In this document: piece after piece, positions 21,391 to 30,021 of the stretch
Layout: each line of letters opens with the position of its first letter
How positions within the stretch are numbered: position 1 is the first letter of the stretch
Source: Hyphomicrobiaceae bacterium
GTDB lineage: Bacteria > Pseudomonadota > Alphaproteobacteria > Rhizobiales > Xanthobacteraceae
Assembly: GCA_947472885.1 (NCBI GenBank)
Contig: CANJBX010000023.1
Coordinates: 1-53,230, forward strand
Length of the DNA: 53,230 nt
Reading direction: 5' to 3'
Notes under the pieces: model-generated
Database searches by the model: none
What the model saw: only the letters and a program-made list of their open reading frames with translations
Told to the model about the DNA's origin: nothing
Position numbers and translations under genes: made by a program

Positions 21391-22722
21391 TCAGGCCTTC
21401 ACGACGTTGTCGCCCGCAACGCCGGCGCGCGCGCAGGCATTGCGGGTGTCGATCACGAGCGGCGCGCATCGCGCCATGGCGGCGTAATCGACGCCGTCGT
21501 GGTCGGTCGCGATCAGGATGGCGTCGTACTTTTTCAGCATGTCTTCGCTCCAGGCGATGCAGGGGCGGCCGGTGACGTGCGGGTGTTCGCGCGTCTTGGG
21601 AATCTTCGGCACATGCGGATCGTAGAAATCCGTCGTCGCGCCGCGGCCTTCCAACAATTCGATCAGCTTGAAGGCGGGGCTTTCGCGGATGTCCTCGACG
21701 TTCTTCTTGTAGGCGATGCCGGAGATGAGAATCTTCGCGCCGCGCAGGCCGCGTCCGAAGCGGGCGTCGAGTTCGCGCGCAATCCGGTCCACGACATAAT
21801 GCGGCATCGAGGTGTTGATCTCGCCCGCGAGCTCAATGAAGCGCGTCGAGATATCGAATTCGCGCGCCTTCCAGGTCAGGTAGAACGGATCGATGGGAAT
21901 GCAGTGCCCGCCGAGGCCCGGTCCCGGATAGAACGGCATGAAACCGAACGGTTTGGTCTTGGCGGCCTCGATCACTTCCCAGACGTCGATGCCCATGGCG
22001 TCGTAGACGACCTTGAGTTCGTTCACGAGCGCGATGTTGACGGCGCGGAAAATGTTTTCGGTGAGTTTCACTGCTTCAGCGGTGCGCGTGGAAGAAACCG
22101 CGACGGTGCTTGTCACGACCGAGCCGTAGAATGCCTGCGCCAGCTTCAGCGCGGTCGGATCGTCGCCGCCGACGACTTTCGGAATCGATTTGGTGGAGTG
22201 GACCGGATTGCCGGGGTCTTCACGCTCGGGCGAGAAGGCCAAAAAGAAATCCTTGCCGCTTTTCATGCCGCCGCGTTCGAGGATCGGCTTCATGATTTCG
22301 TCGGTGGTGCCGGGCCATGTCGTCGATTCAAGAACGATCAGATGACCCTTGCGCAGATGCGGCGCGATGGCCTCGGTGGTCTTCTCGACGTAGCTCAGGT
22401 CCGGCTCGCGGTGCGAGGTCAGCGGCGTCGGCACGCAGATGATGACGGCATGGACCTTGGCGACTTCGGAAAAGTCGGCGGTTGCATCGAGCCGGCCATT
22501 GGCGACGGCGTCGGCGACATCCTTGCCGGCGATGTGCTTGATGTAGCTCTTGCCAGCCTTAATCGCGGCGACTTTTTCGGGATCGACGTCGAAGCCGACC
22601 ACGCGGTATCCGGCGCTCCACGCGGCCAGCGCCAGCGGCATCCCCACATAGCCCATGCCGACGATCCCGATGACCGCGGTCTTGTCGAGGAAAGGCCGTT
22701 CCCAGTCAGTTGCGGAGGTCAT
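21391..22722 (-). CDS. wbpA: UDP-N-acetylglucosamine 6-dehydrogenase-type nucleotide sugar dehydrogenase
   Basis: A 443-residue member of the UDP-glucose/GDP-mannose dehydrogenase family, clearly distinct from ugd. The N-terminus has [15 protein letters not shown] near residue 18; [15 protein letters not shown] near 100 and [22 protein letters not shown] near 270 (Cys catalytic) are typical of the WbpA/VipA/TviB branch acting on UDP-GlcNAc. The product, UDP-GlcNAc uronate, feeds O-antigen or capsule synthesis. The ATG at 22722 gives [11 protein letters not shown]; upstream codons to 22842 look non-coding. First gene of a three-gene operon with the epimerase and the gmhA-like gene. Confidence 0.88.
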   Translation of the reverse strand: MTSATDWERPFLDKTAVIGIVGMGYVGMPLALAAWSAGYRVVGFDVDPEKVAAIKAGKSYIKHIAGKDVADAVANGRLDATADFSEVAKVHAVIICVPTPLTSHREPDLSYVEKTTEAIAPHLRKGHLIVLESTTWPGTTDEIMKPILERGGMKSGKDFFLAFSPEREDPGNPVHSTKSIPKVVGGDDPTALKLAQAFYGSVVTSTVAVSSTRTAEAVKLTENIFRAVNIALVNELKVVYDAMGIDVWEVIEAAKTKPFGFMPFYPGPGLGGHCIPIDPFYLTWKAREFDISTRFIELAGEINTSMPHYVVDRIARELDARFGRGLRGAKILISGIAYKKNVEDIRESPAFKLIELLEGRGATTDFYDPHVPKIPKTREHPHVTGRPCIAWSEDMLKKYDAILIATDHDGVDYAAMARCAPLVIDTRNACARAGVAGDNVVKA

Positions 22723-23045
22723 CGGATTTTCGGATTTCGGTCGGTTTGCGGAGGTCAAATCGGGCTTCCAGGCGCGGTTTTTAGTGTATTCGCGCCATGC
22801 GCTTTGCATTGGCTTTGTTTCAAGTCTTGCCCCACCCGTCAAATGTTCTGTCCCCGGATCGGCAGGGTCATGCTAATTAATTGTAAATACACACATTTTA
22901 TCCAATAAGGCGCTGTCCCTTGCGGATGGCTTTAATGCACCCTGCGGAATTGACGGATCGGCACTCGATCCCTATGGTCCGGCCCGAATCCGACCTCGCC
23001 CGATACCCGGCCTTTTAGGCTGGCGGGCCATCAAGGCTTAGAACA
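22723..23045. other. Divergent intergenic region wbpA / rpmJ
   Basis: This 323-base stretch is non-coding as far as I can see. An A+T-rich segment at about 22872-22910 (AATTAATTGTAAATAC...) is the likely promoter zone. The last 100 bases are G+C-rich and form the rpmJ leader. No riboswitch is recognised. Confidence 0.4.
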
Positions 23046-23171
23046 ATGAAAGTCCGGAACTCCCTCAAGTCCCTGCGCGGCCGTCATCGCGACAACCGTA
23101 TTGTCCGCCGCAAGGGCCGGGTCTATGTGATCAACAAGACCCAGCGCCGCTTCAAGGCGCGTCAGGGCTAA
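23046..23171 (+). CDS. rpmJ: Ribosomal protein L36 (Cys-less type)
   Basis: ATG at 23046 to TAA at 23171 encodes 41 residues starting [18 protein letters not shown] and ending KARQG, an L36 (bL36) of the zinc-free type. The classical zinc ribbon ligands (two CxxC-type Cys plus His) are absent; RGRHRDNR and [14 protein letters not shown] stand in their place, as is usual in alphaproteobacteria. It binds 23S rRNA in the large subunit. The frame is too short for many gene callers. A terminator follows at 23224. Confidence 0.95.
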   Translation: MKVRNSLKSLRGRHRDNRIVRRKGRVYVINKTQRRFKARQG

Positions 23172-23223
23172 TACCCTGCTGCTACGCGGTATTCCCGCGA
23201 CGTATCCTGTTCACGCGACATTG

Positions 23224-23253
23224 AGCCACCGCCCGATTGCGGTGGCTTTGTTG
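23224..23253 (+). terminator. Rho-independent terminator downstream of rpmJ
   Basis: AGCCACCGC (23224-23232) pairs perfectly with GCGGTGGCT (23239-23247) around a 6-base loop, followed by TTGTTG. A weaker upstream hairpin is AATACC/GGTATT at 23170-23193. The structure ends just before the next gene. Confidence 0.8.
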
Positions 23254-23270
23254 CGCGCTACACTGTGCAC

Positions 23271-23933
23271 ATGAGTCTGCGCATCCGCCTTGCTCCCGTC
23301 CGGCTGACTTCTGCGGTGCTGGCCCTCTTGGCCGCATTGAGCCCGCCTGTGGCAGCGCAGTCGCCGCCCGCAGTCCCTGCGCCCAAGGGATCGCCGGATG
23401 GCAAGTGGGTGCAACCGCCCGCGGATGTTCCCAAGGTCCTGCGCGGCGACCGTACCCGCAGCATCGACTTCCTGTTTGAAGCCCTCAAGATCGCGCCGGA
23501 CGACGACAGCGCCAAGGGCGTTGAAAACCGCATCTGGGCACTATGGCTCGTTTCCGGCAGCGACACCGCCGATCTCCTGATGAGCCGGGCCAGAACCGCC
23601 GCCGAGGCCAAGGACTACAATCTTTCCATACGCCTTCTGAGCACCATCATCGAATTGCGCCCCAGCTATCTCGAAGCGTGGAACCGCCGCGCCACGATCT
23701 ATTTCCTCAAGCGCGACTACGGCAATTCGCTCGCCGATATTCGCGAAGTGCTGATGCGCGAGCCACGGCACTTCGGTGCGCTCGCCGGGCTTGGCGTCAT
23801 CATGGAAGAAGTCGGCAACGAGAAGCAGGCGCTTGAGGCGTTCCGCAAGGCGCAGAGCATCTATCCGCGCCTGAAAGGCGTGGACGACCAGATCAAGAAC
23901 CTGAAGGAAAAAGTCGAAGGCCGCGATATTTAA
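23271..23933 (+). CDS. Exported tetratricopeptide-repeat protein
   Basis: A 220-residue protein with an N-terminal signal peptide (residues 1-30, ending PPVAAQS) and tandem TPR units from about residue 85 to 205: AEAKDYNLSIRLLSTIIEL, YLEAWNRRATIYFLKRDYGNSLADI and LAGLGVIMEEVGNEKQALEAFRKA. TPR scaffolds mediate protein-protein contact; the partner in the periplasm is not known. The ATG at 23271 is preferred to a GTG two codons upstream. It lies 27 bases before the next hydrolase gene and may share its transcript. Confidence 0.8.
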   Translation: MSLRIRLAPVRLTSAVLALLAALSPPVAAQSPPAVPAPKGSPDGKWVQPPADVPKVLRGDRTRSIDFLFEALKIAPDDDSAKGVENRIWALWLVSGSDTADLLMSRARTAAEAKDYNLSIRLLSTIIELRPSYLEAWNRRATIYFLKRDYGNSLADIREVLMREPRHFGALAGLGVIMEEVGNEKQALEAFRKAQSIYPRLKGVDDQIKNLKEKVEGRDI

Positions 23934-23960
23934 CCGGCTTTCGGTGAAACGGCGGGCGCG

Positions 23961-24938
23961 GTGAAACGTAGCTTGTCCGTGCGCAGGGCAATCCACATGA
24001 TCGTGACGTCTTTTGTCGTCCTGGCGGCCCTGTTCGCCACCGGCGCAGCCGTGACCGCATTCGCGGTTCCCCGCATTGAGGCGCGAAATACCGCTCAGGG
24101 CCGCATGGTCGATGTGACCGGCGGCAGGATGCATGTGGTGGAACTTGGAACTCCCCGGCCGGGCGAGCCGGCCATCGTCATGATCCACGGCGCCAGCGGT
24201 AATCTCGAAGACCTCCGCCCGCTCGCGAATTTGCTCAAGGACCACCGTGTCATTCTGATCGACCGCCCCGGCCATGGTTACAGCGACCGGCCTGGCGGCG
24301 CGTGGGACGCTTCGCCGGCGCAACAGGCGAAGCTGATTTCCGAGGCGCTGACGAAGCTCGGTGTCTCGCGCGTGGTGTTGGTCGCGCATTCCTTCGCGGG
24401 CGCGGTCGCCACCGCATTTGCACTCGCCGAGCCGCGGCGTGTCGCGGGCATGGTTCTGCTGGCGCCGGTGACGCATCCATGGCCGGGCGGCATCGCGTGG
24501 TACTACACGCTGACGGCAACGCCTGTGATCGGCGCGTTTTTCGCCTATACGATTGCGCCGCCCATCGGCATGGCGCTGCTGCCGAAGGTTGTCGAGGCCG
24601 TTTTCGCGCCGAAGAAGCCGCCGCCGGATTATGCCGAGCGCACCCATGCCAGCCTTGTGCTGCGTCCAAGCGAGTTCCTCGCCAATGCGCAGGACGTTGC
24701 GGGCCTTCTGGATTTCGTGAAGCAACAATCGCCGCGCTACGGTGAACTCAAAATGCCGGTGGCGATCTTCGCCGGTGACAGCGACGATGTGGTATCGGTC
24801 AATATCCATTCGCGTGCGTTTGCAAAGCAGGCGCTGCAAACCCGGCTCACCGTGTTGCCCGGCGTCGGCCACATGCCGCACTACGCCGCGCCGCAGTTGA
24901 TCGCGCAGGCCATCGAGAAAATGGTGCAGGCGAACTAG
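23961..24938 (+). CDS. Alpha/beta hydrolase with N-terminal membrane anchor
   Basis: The 325-residue chain has one hydrophobic N-terminal segment (about residues 10-37), so it is probably anchored in the inner membrane facing the periplasm. The fold shows the oxyanion motif MIHGASGN near residue 74, DRPGHGYSDRP near 97, the nucleophile elbow VAHSFAGA at about residue 140, the acid in AGDSDDVVS near 273 and His in VGHMPHYA near 306. The substrate is unknown; general esterase or haloperoxidase-like relatives are common. Start is GTG at 23961. It follows the TPR gene closely. Confidence 0.82.
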   Translation: MKRSLSVRRAIHMIVTSFVVLAALFATGAAVTAFAVPRIEARNTAQGRMVDVTGGRMHVVELGTPRPGEPAIVMIHGASGNLEDLRPLANLLKDHRVILIDRPGHGYSDRPGGAWDASPAQQAKLISEALTKLGVSRVVLVAHSFAGAVATAFALAEPRRVAGMVLLAPVTHPWPGGIAWYYTLTATPVIGAFFAYTIAPPIGMALLPKVVEAVFAPKKPPPDYAERTHASLVLRPSEFLANAQDVAGLLDFVKQQSPRYGELKMPVAIFAGDSDDVVSVNIHSRAFAKQALQTRLTVLPGVGHMPHYAAPQLIAQAIEKMVQAN

Positions 24939-25007
24939 CCCCCGTTTTCGCATGTTGCCTTCCGCCGGCTGGCTGGACGATAGTCTTGGTGCAATCGGGG
25001 GAACGCC

Positions 25008-25775
25008 GTGAACAAGAACGTCCGCTACGAGCTTTCAGGGCGCAAGGCGCTGGTCACCGGCGCGGCCTCGGGCATCGGCCTTGGCGCTGCAACGGCGCTG
25101 GCGCAGGCCGGAGCGAAGGTTGCCATCAATCATCTGCCGGACGATCCGCGCGGCGTTGAGGCCGTCGCGGCGTTGCGCGCGCAGGGCCATGACGTCATCA
25201 GCGCACCGGGGCGCGTTGGCGTTCCCAAGGAAACCGAGAAGATGGTCGAGACGGCGATTGCCGCGCTTGGCGGGCTCGACCTGCTCGTTAACAACGCCGG
25301 CACGCCCGGCACGAAGACGTCCATCCCCATTGACCGGCTCGACATGGTCACGGACGAAATGTGGGACAGCATCCTGTCGACGAATCTCGTCGGCGTGTTC
25401 CGTGCGAGCCGGGCCGCAGCGCCCGCGCTCAAGGCGTCGCGCGGCTCCATCGTCAACACGGCTTCGATTGCAGCACTCGGCCTTGCCGGCAGCAGCATGG
25501 CCTATTCGGCGTCCAAGGCCGGCGTGCATAACCTCACGCGCAACCTCGCCCGCGCGCTCGCGCCGGAAGTGCGCGTCAACGCCATTGCGCCGGGTGCCGT
25601 CGAAAGTCCATGGCTCGACTGGACTGGGCAGCAGTTGAAACACCAGGTCGAGAAGTCGCTATTGAAGAAGGTCGGAAAGCCGTCGGACTACGCCGACGTG
25701 ATCCTGTTCCTCGCTTTCGGCACCGAGATCGTCACCGGCGACATGATCGTGGTGGATGCCGGGCTGACGCTTTAG
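25008..25775 (+). CDS. Short-chain dehydrogenase/reductase (SDR)
   Basis: A classical SDR of 255 residues. The cofactor site TGAASGIGLG lies at residue 17; NNAG is near 97; the catalytic set is Asn in STNLVG, Ser in NTASIAALG (about 148) and YSASK (about 167). The basic residue pattern after the second strand (INHLPDDPRG) gives no clear NAD/NADP preference. The GTG start at 25008 has GGGGGAACGCC upstream. Substrate cannot be assigned; glucose/3-oxoacyl type dehydrogenases are the nearest. The end lies next to a dispersed repeat. Confidence 0.85.
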   Translation: MNKNVRYELSGRKALVTGAASGIGLGAATALAQAGAKVAINHLPDDPRGVEAVAALRAQGHDVISAPGRVGVPKETEKMVETAIAALGGLDLLVNNAGTPGTKTSIPIDRLDMVTDEMWDSILSTNLVGVFRASRAAAPALKASRGSIVNTASIAALGLAGSSMAYSASKAGVHNLTRNLARALAPEVRVNAIAPGAVESPWLDWTGQQLKHQVEKSLLKKVGKPSDYADVILFLAFGTEIVTGDMIVVDAGLTL

Positions 25776-25795
25776 AGGGGCGCGACATTTTTCTT

Positions 25796-25900
25796 CACCT
25801 CTCCCCGTTTACGGGGAGAGGTCGGCGCGAAGCGCCGGGTGAGGGGCATCTACAAAGCCCCTCATCCCGACCTTCTCCCCGCGCGCGGGGAGAAGGAGCG
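25796..25900. repeat. Dispersed repeat family A, copy 1 (CTCTCCCCG...CGGGGAGAG)
   Basis: Two hairpins (CTCTCCCCG/CGGGGAGAG and TTCTCCCC/GGGGAGAA) flank an inner one (GGCGC/GCGCC), and GGGTGAGGGGC faces GCCCCTCATCCC, so the whole unit is a compound inverted repeat of about 105 bases. Similar units occur at 44494, 49667, 50821 and 53155. It lies between the convergent SDR and pyruvate kinase genes. Confidence 0.85.
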
Positions 25901-25938
25901 CACCTGCGCTAGCCGCAACGAAGTCAGTTCAAATCGGA

Positions 25939-27375
25939 TCAGTTCTCGTCCGCCGCACTCGCCCCGACATACGCAATCCGCAGCATGTTGGTCGCGCCGG
26001 GTGTGCCGAGCGGAATGCCGGCGACCACGATGACGCGCTGGCCCGCTTTCGCGAAGCCTTCGCGAAACGCGATGCGGCAAGCACGGTCGATCATGTCTTC
26101 CTGATCGTGGGCGTCCTCGTCGATCACGCAATGCACACCCCACACGACCGACAGCCTGCGGCCGGTTGAAACATTCGGCGAAATGCCGATGGTCAACGGA
26201 CCCGGCCGTTCGCGTGCGACACGCAGCGCGGTCGAACCGGAAGCGGTCCAGCACACCAGCGCGGCAAGATCGACGGTTTCCGCGATCTGATGCGCGGCGG
26301 CGGCGATGGCGTCGGCGCCGGTGGCTTCCGCTTCGGGCCGCGCGCCATTGATGATGCCGCGATAGGTCGGATCGCTTTCAACTTCGATGGCGATGCGGTT
26401 CATGGTCTGGATCGCCTCGACCGGGAACTGACCGGAAGCGGATTCAGCCGACAGCATGATGGCGTCGGCGCCCTCGAAGATCGCGGTCGCCACATCGGAG
26501 ACTTCGGCGCGCGTCGGCACCGGGCTGGAGATCATCGATTCCAGCATCTGCGTTGCGACAACGACTGGCTTGCCGGCGCGGCGGGCGGCGCGGGTCATCT
26601 GCTTCTGCGCGCCCGGCACCTTCTCGACTGGAAGTTCCACGCCGAGATCGCCACGCGCCACCATGATGGCGTCGGCGATATCGAGAATGTCGTTGAGCCG
26701 CGTCATCGCCTGCGGCTTTTCGATCTTGGCCATCACGGCGGCGCGGCCGCGCGTGATCTTCTTGGCTTCCGCAATATCTTCCGGCCGCTGGATGAACGAC
26801 AGCGCGACCCAGTCGACGTTGGCGTCGAGCGCGGCTTCGAGGTCGGTGTGGTCCTTCGGCGTCAGCGCGGAAAACGGAATCACGGTGTCGGGCAGGCTGA
26901 CGCCCTTGCGCGCCGACAGCTTGCCGCCGACGAGCACCTTGGTCACGGCGCGGGTTTTCGTCGCGGCCGTCGTGACGAGGCGGATCTTGCCGTCGTCGAG
27001 CAGCAACGTATGACCGGGCTCCAGCGCGGCAAGGATTTCAGGATGCGGCAGGTACACCCGCGTCTCGTCGCCCGGCGTGTCGTCGGCGTCGAACACGAAG
27101 CTGGCGCCGTTCTTGAGCATGACGGAGTCGGTCTTGAACGAACCGACGCGCAGCTTCGGCCCCTGCAGGTCGGCGAGAATGCCGATCGGGCGGCCACAGT
27201 CCTTCTCGACCTTGCGGATCGCCTTGACCAGTTCGCGCATCTTGTCCGGCTGGGTGTGGCTCATGTTGATGCGGAACACATCGGCGCCGGCCTCGAACAG
27301 CTTAGCGATCATCTCCGGAGAAGATGAAGCGGGTCCAAGTGTCGCGACGATCTTGGTGCGGCGTTGACGCCTCAT
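25939..27375 (-). CDS. pyk: Pyruvate kinase
   Basis: The 478-residue enzyme makes pyruvate and ATP from phosphoenolpyruvate. The N-terminus RRQRRTKIVATLGPASSS and FRINMSHT are standard; VMAKIEKPQAMTRLNDI holds the active-site Lys (about residue 218), and MVARGDLGVELP binds the metal and substrate. The C-terminal domain is short but complete. ATG at 27375 overlaps the stop of the upstream DUF1036 gene by the four bases ATGA, so the two are coupled. With the glycerate kinase upstream, the cluster feeds glycerate carbon through 2-phosphoglycerate towards pyruvate. Confidence 0.96.
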   Translation of the reverse strand: MRRQRRTKIVATLGPASSSPEMIAKLFEAGADVFRINMSHTQPDKMRELVKAIRKVEKDCGRPIGILADLQGPKLRVGSFKTDSVMLKNGASFVFDADDTPGDETRVYLPHPEILAALEPGHTLLLDDGKIRLVTTAATKTRAVTKVLVGGKLSARKGVSLPDTVIPFSALTPKDHTDLEAALDANVDWVALSFIQRPEDIAEAKKITRGRAAVMAKIEKPQAMTRLNDILDIADAIMVARGDLGVELPVEKVPGAQKQMTRAARRAGKPVVVATQMLESMISSPVPTRAEVSDVATAIFEGADAIMLSAESASGQFPVEAIQTMNRIAIEVESDPTYRGIINGARPEAEATGADAIAAAAHQIAETVDLAALVCWTASGSTALRVARERPGPLTIGISPNVSTGRRLSVVWGVHCVIDEDAHDQEDMIDRACRIAFREGFAKAGQRVIVVAGIPLGTPGATNMLRIAYVGASAADEN

Positions 27376-27899
27376 GGTTTTTGTCCAGACGGCGGTGTGA
27401 CAGGCGGCAGCGATTGCTGGCCGCGTGGCGGAATAGGCATCAGGGGCGAACCGGGCGGCAGTGCGCGCGGTTGTTCGCCGCTATCGGTCAGTTGCACGGT
27501 CCAGGATTGCTGTTCGCTGGTATCGACTTCAAAAAAGCCGGTGCGGTCATAGCCGCGCGCGAGACAATCCTCGGTGCCACGCACGGTGAACTCGCGGTCG
27601 CGGGTGCACAGGAACGCCTGGCCCGACCATTCGCCGCCGCGGTCGTAATCGACGGCGTAGATGTAATAGTAGCGCGCGACTAGGGTGCCGCGCAGCAGCG
27701 TTTCGCAGGCGCGCGACGGCAGGTTCCACCAGCCTTCGGTGGTCCAGCCGTCCTTGTCCTTGTAGCCGACCGAAACGCCGACACGGCTCGGCGTGTTGTT
27801 GCACAGCCGGAAATCCGCCTTCGCCGGCGTTGCCGCCGCGAACGCGATTGTCACCGCGAGCGCGGCGAGGAGGAGGGCGATTTTCGGTCTTTGAAACAT
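27372..27899 (-). CDS. DUF1036 family exported protein
   Basis: A 175-residue protein with a signal peptide cleaved after about residue 28 (AKA|DFRLCN). The body, residues 28-135, matches DUF1036: RLCNNTPSRVGVSVGYKD, WTTEGWWNL, C..LL.G.L..RYYYIYAVD and FLCTRDREFTVRG.EDC, with Cys residues that could form disulfides. The tail is Pro-rich. The role is unknown, although this family is often next to pyk in Rhizobiales, as here with an ATGA overlap. Periplasmic location is inferred. Confidence 0.88.
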   Translation of the reverse strand: MFQRPKIALLLAALAVTIAFAAATPAKADFRLCNNTPSRVGVSVGYKDKDGWTTEGWWNLPSRACETLLRGTLVARYYYIYAVDYDRGGEWSGQAFLCTRDREFTVRGTEDCLARGYDRTGFFEVDTSEQQSWTVQLTDSGEQPRALPPGSPLMPIPPRGQQSLPPVTPPSGQKP

Positions 27900-27930
27900 C
27901 TTTGGGAATTTTGCGGCGTGAATGAGCGAG

Positions 27931-29217
27931 TCAGTTGTTGTCGATCATAATGGCACGAAAATCGTTGACGTTGGTGTAGGTCGGGCCGGGGTTCACCAGA
28001 TCACCCAACCTGTTGAAAAACGGGGTGGAATTGTTGTCTTGAAGAAACGCGGCAGGATCGAGGCCGATAGCTCGCGCACGGCTTGCCGTGGTGGCGTCCA
28101 CATAGGCCCCGGCGGGGTCGTCGGCCCGTCCGGTGCCGCCGTCGGTTCCGTCGGTGTCGGCTGCCAGTGCCGAGATGCCGGTCATGCCGTCGAGGTGGCC
28201 CGCGAGCGCCAGCGCGTATTCCTGGTTCGGGCCGCCATGGCCCTTGCCCCGGATGGTGACGGTGAGTTCGCCGCCGGAGAGGACGACCGCGCGGCGGCCC
28301 TGCTGCTGGAGGTCGCGGGCCATGCGGGCATGTTCGGTGGCCACAGTGGAGGCTTCGCCCTCGATCCGGTCGCCGAGCATGATGCATTCGTAGCCGAGTT
28401 CGCGCACGCGCTTTGCCGCCGCATCGAACGCATCCTGCGGCCGTGCGATCAGGTGAAATTCCGTGTTCTTGAAAGTCTTGTCGCCGGGCTTTGGCGATTC
28501 ATTTTCCGGGTCGTTAAGTGCGCGCGTGATGGCGTCGGGCAATTCGAGCTTGTAGCGCGCGACGATGGCGCGCGCGTCGGCGAGCGTCGTCGGATCCGGC
28601 ACCGTCGGTCCCGAACCGATCACCGCAGGGTCGTCACCCGGTACGTCAGAGATAGCGAGTGTCACCACGCGCGCAGGTGCGGCATTTGCTGCAAGCCGTC
28701 CGCCCTTGAGACGCGAGAGATGCTTGCGCACAGTGTTGATCTCGCCGATGCCTGCGCCACAGCGCAGCAGCGCGCGCGTGACGGCCTGCTTCTCGGCAAG
28801 CGAGATGCCGGTCGCAGGCGAAATCCAGTTTGCCGACGCGCCGCCCGACATCAGCACCACGGCAAGGTCGTCGGCAGTGCACGACTGCGCGAGCCGCAAG
28901 GTCTTTTCCGCTGCCGCAAGTCCGGCAGCGTCCGGGATCGGATGGCCGGCCTCAATCACCGGGACTTTGCGGGTCGGCCGGCCGTAGCCGTGCCGCGTCA
29001 CCGCGATGCCGTCGAGCCGTTTGGCGGGAAAGCCCGCGTCGAGATAATGCCGCTCCGCGACCTCGGTCATCGCGCCTGCGCCCTTGCCCGCGGCCAGCAA
29101 GACGAGCCGGCCCCTGGCGGGTGGCGGCGGCAGATGCGCGGGCAGGCACGATGCCGGGTGCACGGCGGCAACCGCCATTCGGAACAGGTCATCGAGCAGG
29201 CTGCGGGCTGGTGTCAT
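27931..29217 (-). CDS. Glycerate 2-kinase (MOFRL family)
   Basis: A 428-residue DUF4147/MOFRL-type glycerate kinase, which forms 2-phosphoglycerate from D-glycerate and ATP. Evident signatures are LLAAGKGAGAM near residue 40, VLMSGGASANWI near 120, the DVPGDDPAVIGSGPTVPD stretch near 195, and the C-terminal MOFRL part with GGELTVTIRGKGHGGPNQEYALALA near 315. Start ATG at 29217. The downstream genes DUF1036 and pyk lie 31 bases on and in the same direction. Hydroxypyruvate or tartrate catabolism is the usual context, but no reductase is nearby. Confidence 0.9.
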   Translation of the reverse strand: MTPARSLLDDLFRMAVAAVHPASCLPAHLPPPPARGRLVLLAAGKGAGAMTEVAERHYLDAGFPAKRLDGIAVTRHGYGRPTRKVPVIEAGHPIPDAAGLAAAEKTLRLAQSCTADDLAVVLMSGGASANWISPATGISLAEKQAVTRALLRCGAGIGEINTVRKHLSRLKGGRLAANAAPARVVTLAISDVPGDDPAVIGSGPTVPDPTTLADARAIVARYKLELPDAITRALNDPENESPKPGDKTFKNTEFHLIARPQDAFDAAAKRVRELGYECIMLGDRIEGEASTVATEHARMARDLQQQGRRAVVLSGGELTVTIRGKGHGGPNQEYALALAGHLDGMTGISALAADTDGTDGGTGRADDPAGAYVDATTASRARAIGLDPAAFLQDNNSTPFFNRLGDLVNPGPTYTNVNDFRAIMIDNN

Positions 29218-29347
29218 GGGGCAGGGAATTTCGTCACGCTGGGCAAGGGCCTAGGACAGGGAGAGGTGCGAGTCACTCTATATACCGCAACCCTATGGCG
29301 GGCACGCGCGCGGGCAACTATCTTGAGGTCAGATCACAAGGATACCG

Positions 29348-29647
29348 ATGATGGATGACAAGACCCGGACCGAACTGGAAGCCGCCGTCTATCGCCGGCT
29401 GGTGGAACATCTGCGCACGCGGACCGACGTGCAGAACATCGACCTGATGAATCTTGCCGGGTTCTGCCGCAACTGCCTGTCGAACTGGATGAAGGACGCC
29501 GCCGACGAGCGCGGGGTGCCTTTGACCAAGGACCAGAGCCGCGAGCGGGTCTATGGCATGCCCTATGACGAGTGGCGCGCCAAGTACCAGAAGGAAGCTG
29601 GCCCCGATCAGAAGGCTGCTTTCGAGAAAGCTGCGCATAAACACTGA
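29348..29647 (+). CDS. DUF1244 domain protein
   Basis: A 99-residue soluble protein matching DUF1244 over most of its length: a helical N-terminus (RTELEAAVYRRLVEHLRTR), then the motif GFCRNCLSNWMKDAADERG with two Cys, and GMPYDEWRAKYQ. The function is not established as far as I know. Two neighbouring ATGs (29348 and 29351) could serve as start. It reads divergently from the glycerate kinase and precedes gapR on the same strand by 94 bases. Confidence 0.88.
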   Translation: MMDDKTRTELEAAVYRRLVEHLRTRTDVQNIDLMNLAGFCRNCLSNWMKDAADERGVPLTKDQSRERVYGMPYDEWRAKYQKEAGPDQKAAFEKAAHKH

Positions 29648-29677
29648 CACTTGTGGACGGTCTGGCCGCGCGCCTTG

Positions 29678-29693
29678 ACCGGGGTGCCCCGGT
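29678..29693. promoter_or_regulatory. 16-bp palindrome upstream of gapR
   Basis: ACCGGGG and CCCCGGT meet across a 2-base centre (TG). It sits 49 bases upstream of the gapR start and directly follows CTTGAC, which looks like a -35 element, so it might overlap the gapR promoter; it may equally end the DUF1244 transcript. Confidence 0.3.
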
Positions 29694-29741
29694 TCCCGAA
29701 CGTGCCTCCTCAATTTTAGCGTTGAGTGCCAGGAGTACCGA

Positions 29742-30011
29742 ATGTCCACCGCTGCCGCCACGAAGGAAGAAACCGCCCACAAGTTCGCCAAGGACCAGCT
29801 CAAGGCTTTCGTCGAGCGCGTCGAGCGGCTTGAAGAAGAAAAGAAGACGATCTCCGACGACATCAAGGACGTCTACGCCGAGGCCAAGGCGATCGGCTAT
29901 GACGTCAAGGCGCTGCGCACCATCGTGCGGATGCGCAAGCAGGACATCGACGAGCGCAAGGAACAGGAGACGATCCTGGAAACCTACATGCAGGCGCTGG
30001 GAATGCTCTGA
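29742..30011 (+). CDS. gapR: GapR family nucleoid-associated protein (DUF2312/UPF0335)
   Basis: The 89-residue protein matches UPF0335, whose Caulobacter member GapR clamps overtwisted DNA and assists topoisomerases in chromosome replication. The helical repeat is evident: [55 protein letters not shown] and [12 protein letters not shown]; the middle YDVKALR section and the ending are diagnostic. Start ATG at 29742 behind AGGAGTACCGA. A dispersed repeat with a long hairpin follows 11 bases after the stop and probably ends the transcript. Confidence 0.9.
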   Translation: MSTAAATKEETAHKFAKDQLKAFVERVERLEEEKKTISDDIKDVYAEAKAIGYDVKALRTIVRMRKQDIDERKEQETILETYMQALGML

Positions 30012-30021
30012 GGCTGATTTC

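Noticed and set aside
25796-25900. CRISPR-like short repeats
   Set aside because: The repeats are inverted, scattered and not regularly spaced, and no cas gene is present.
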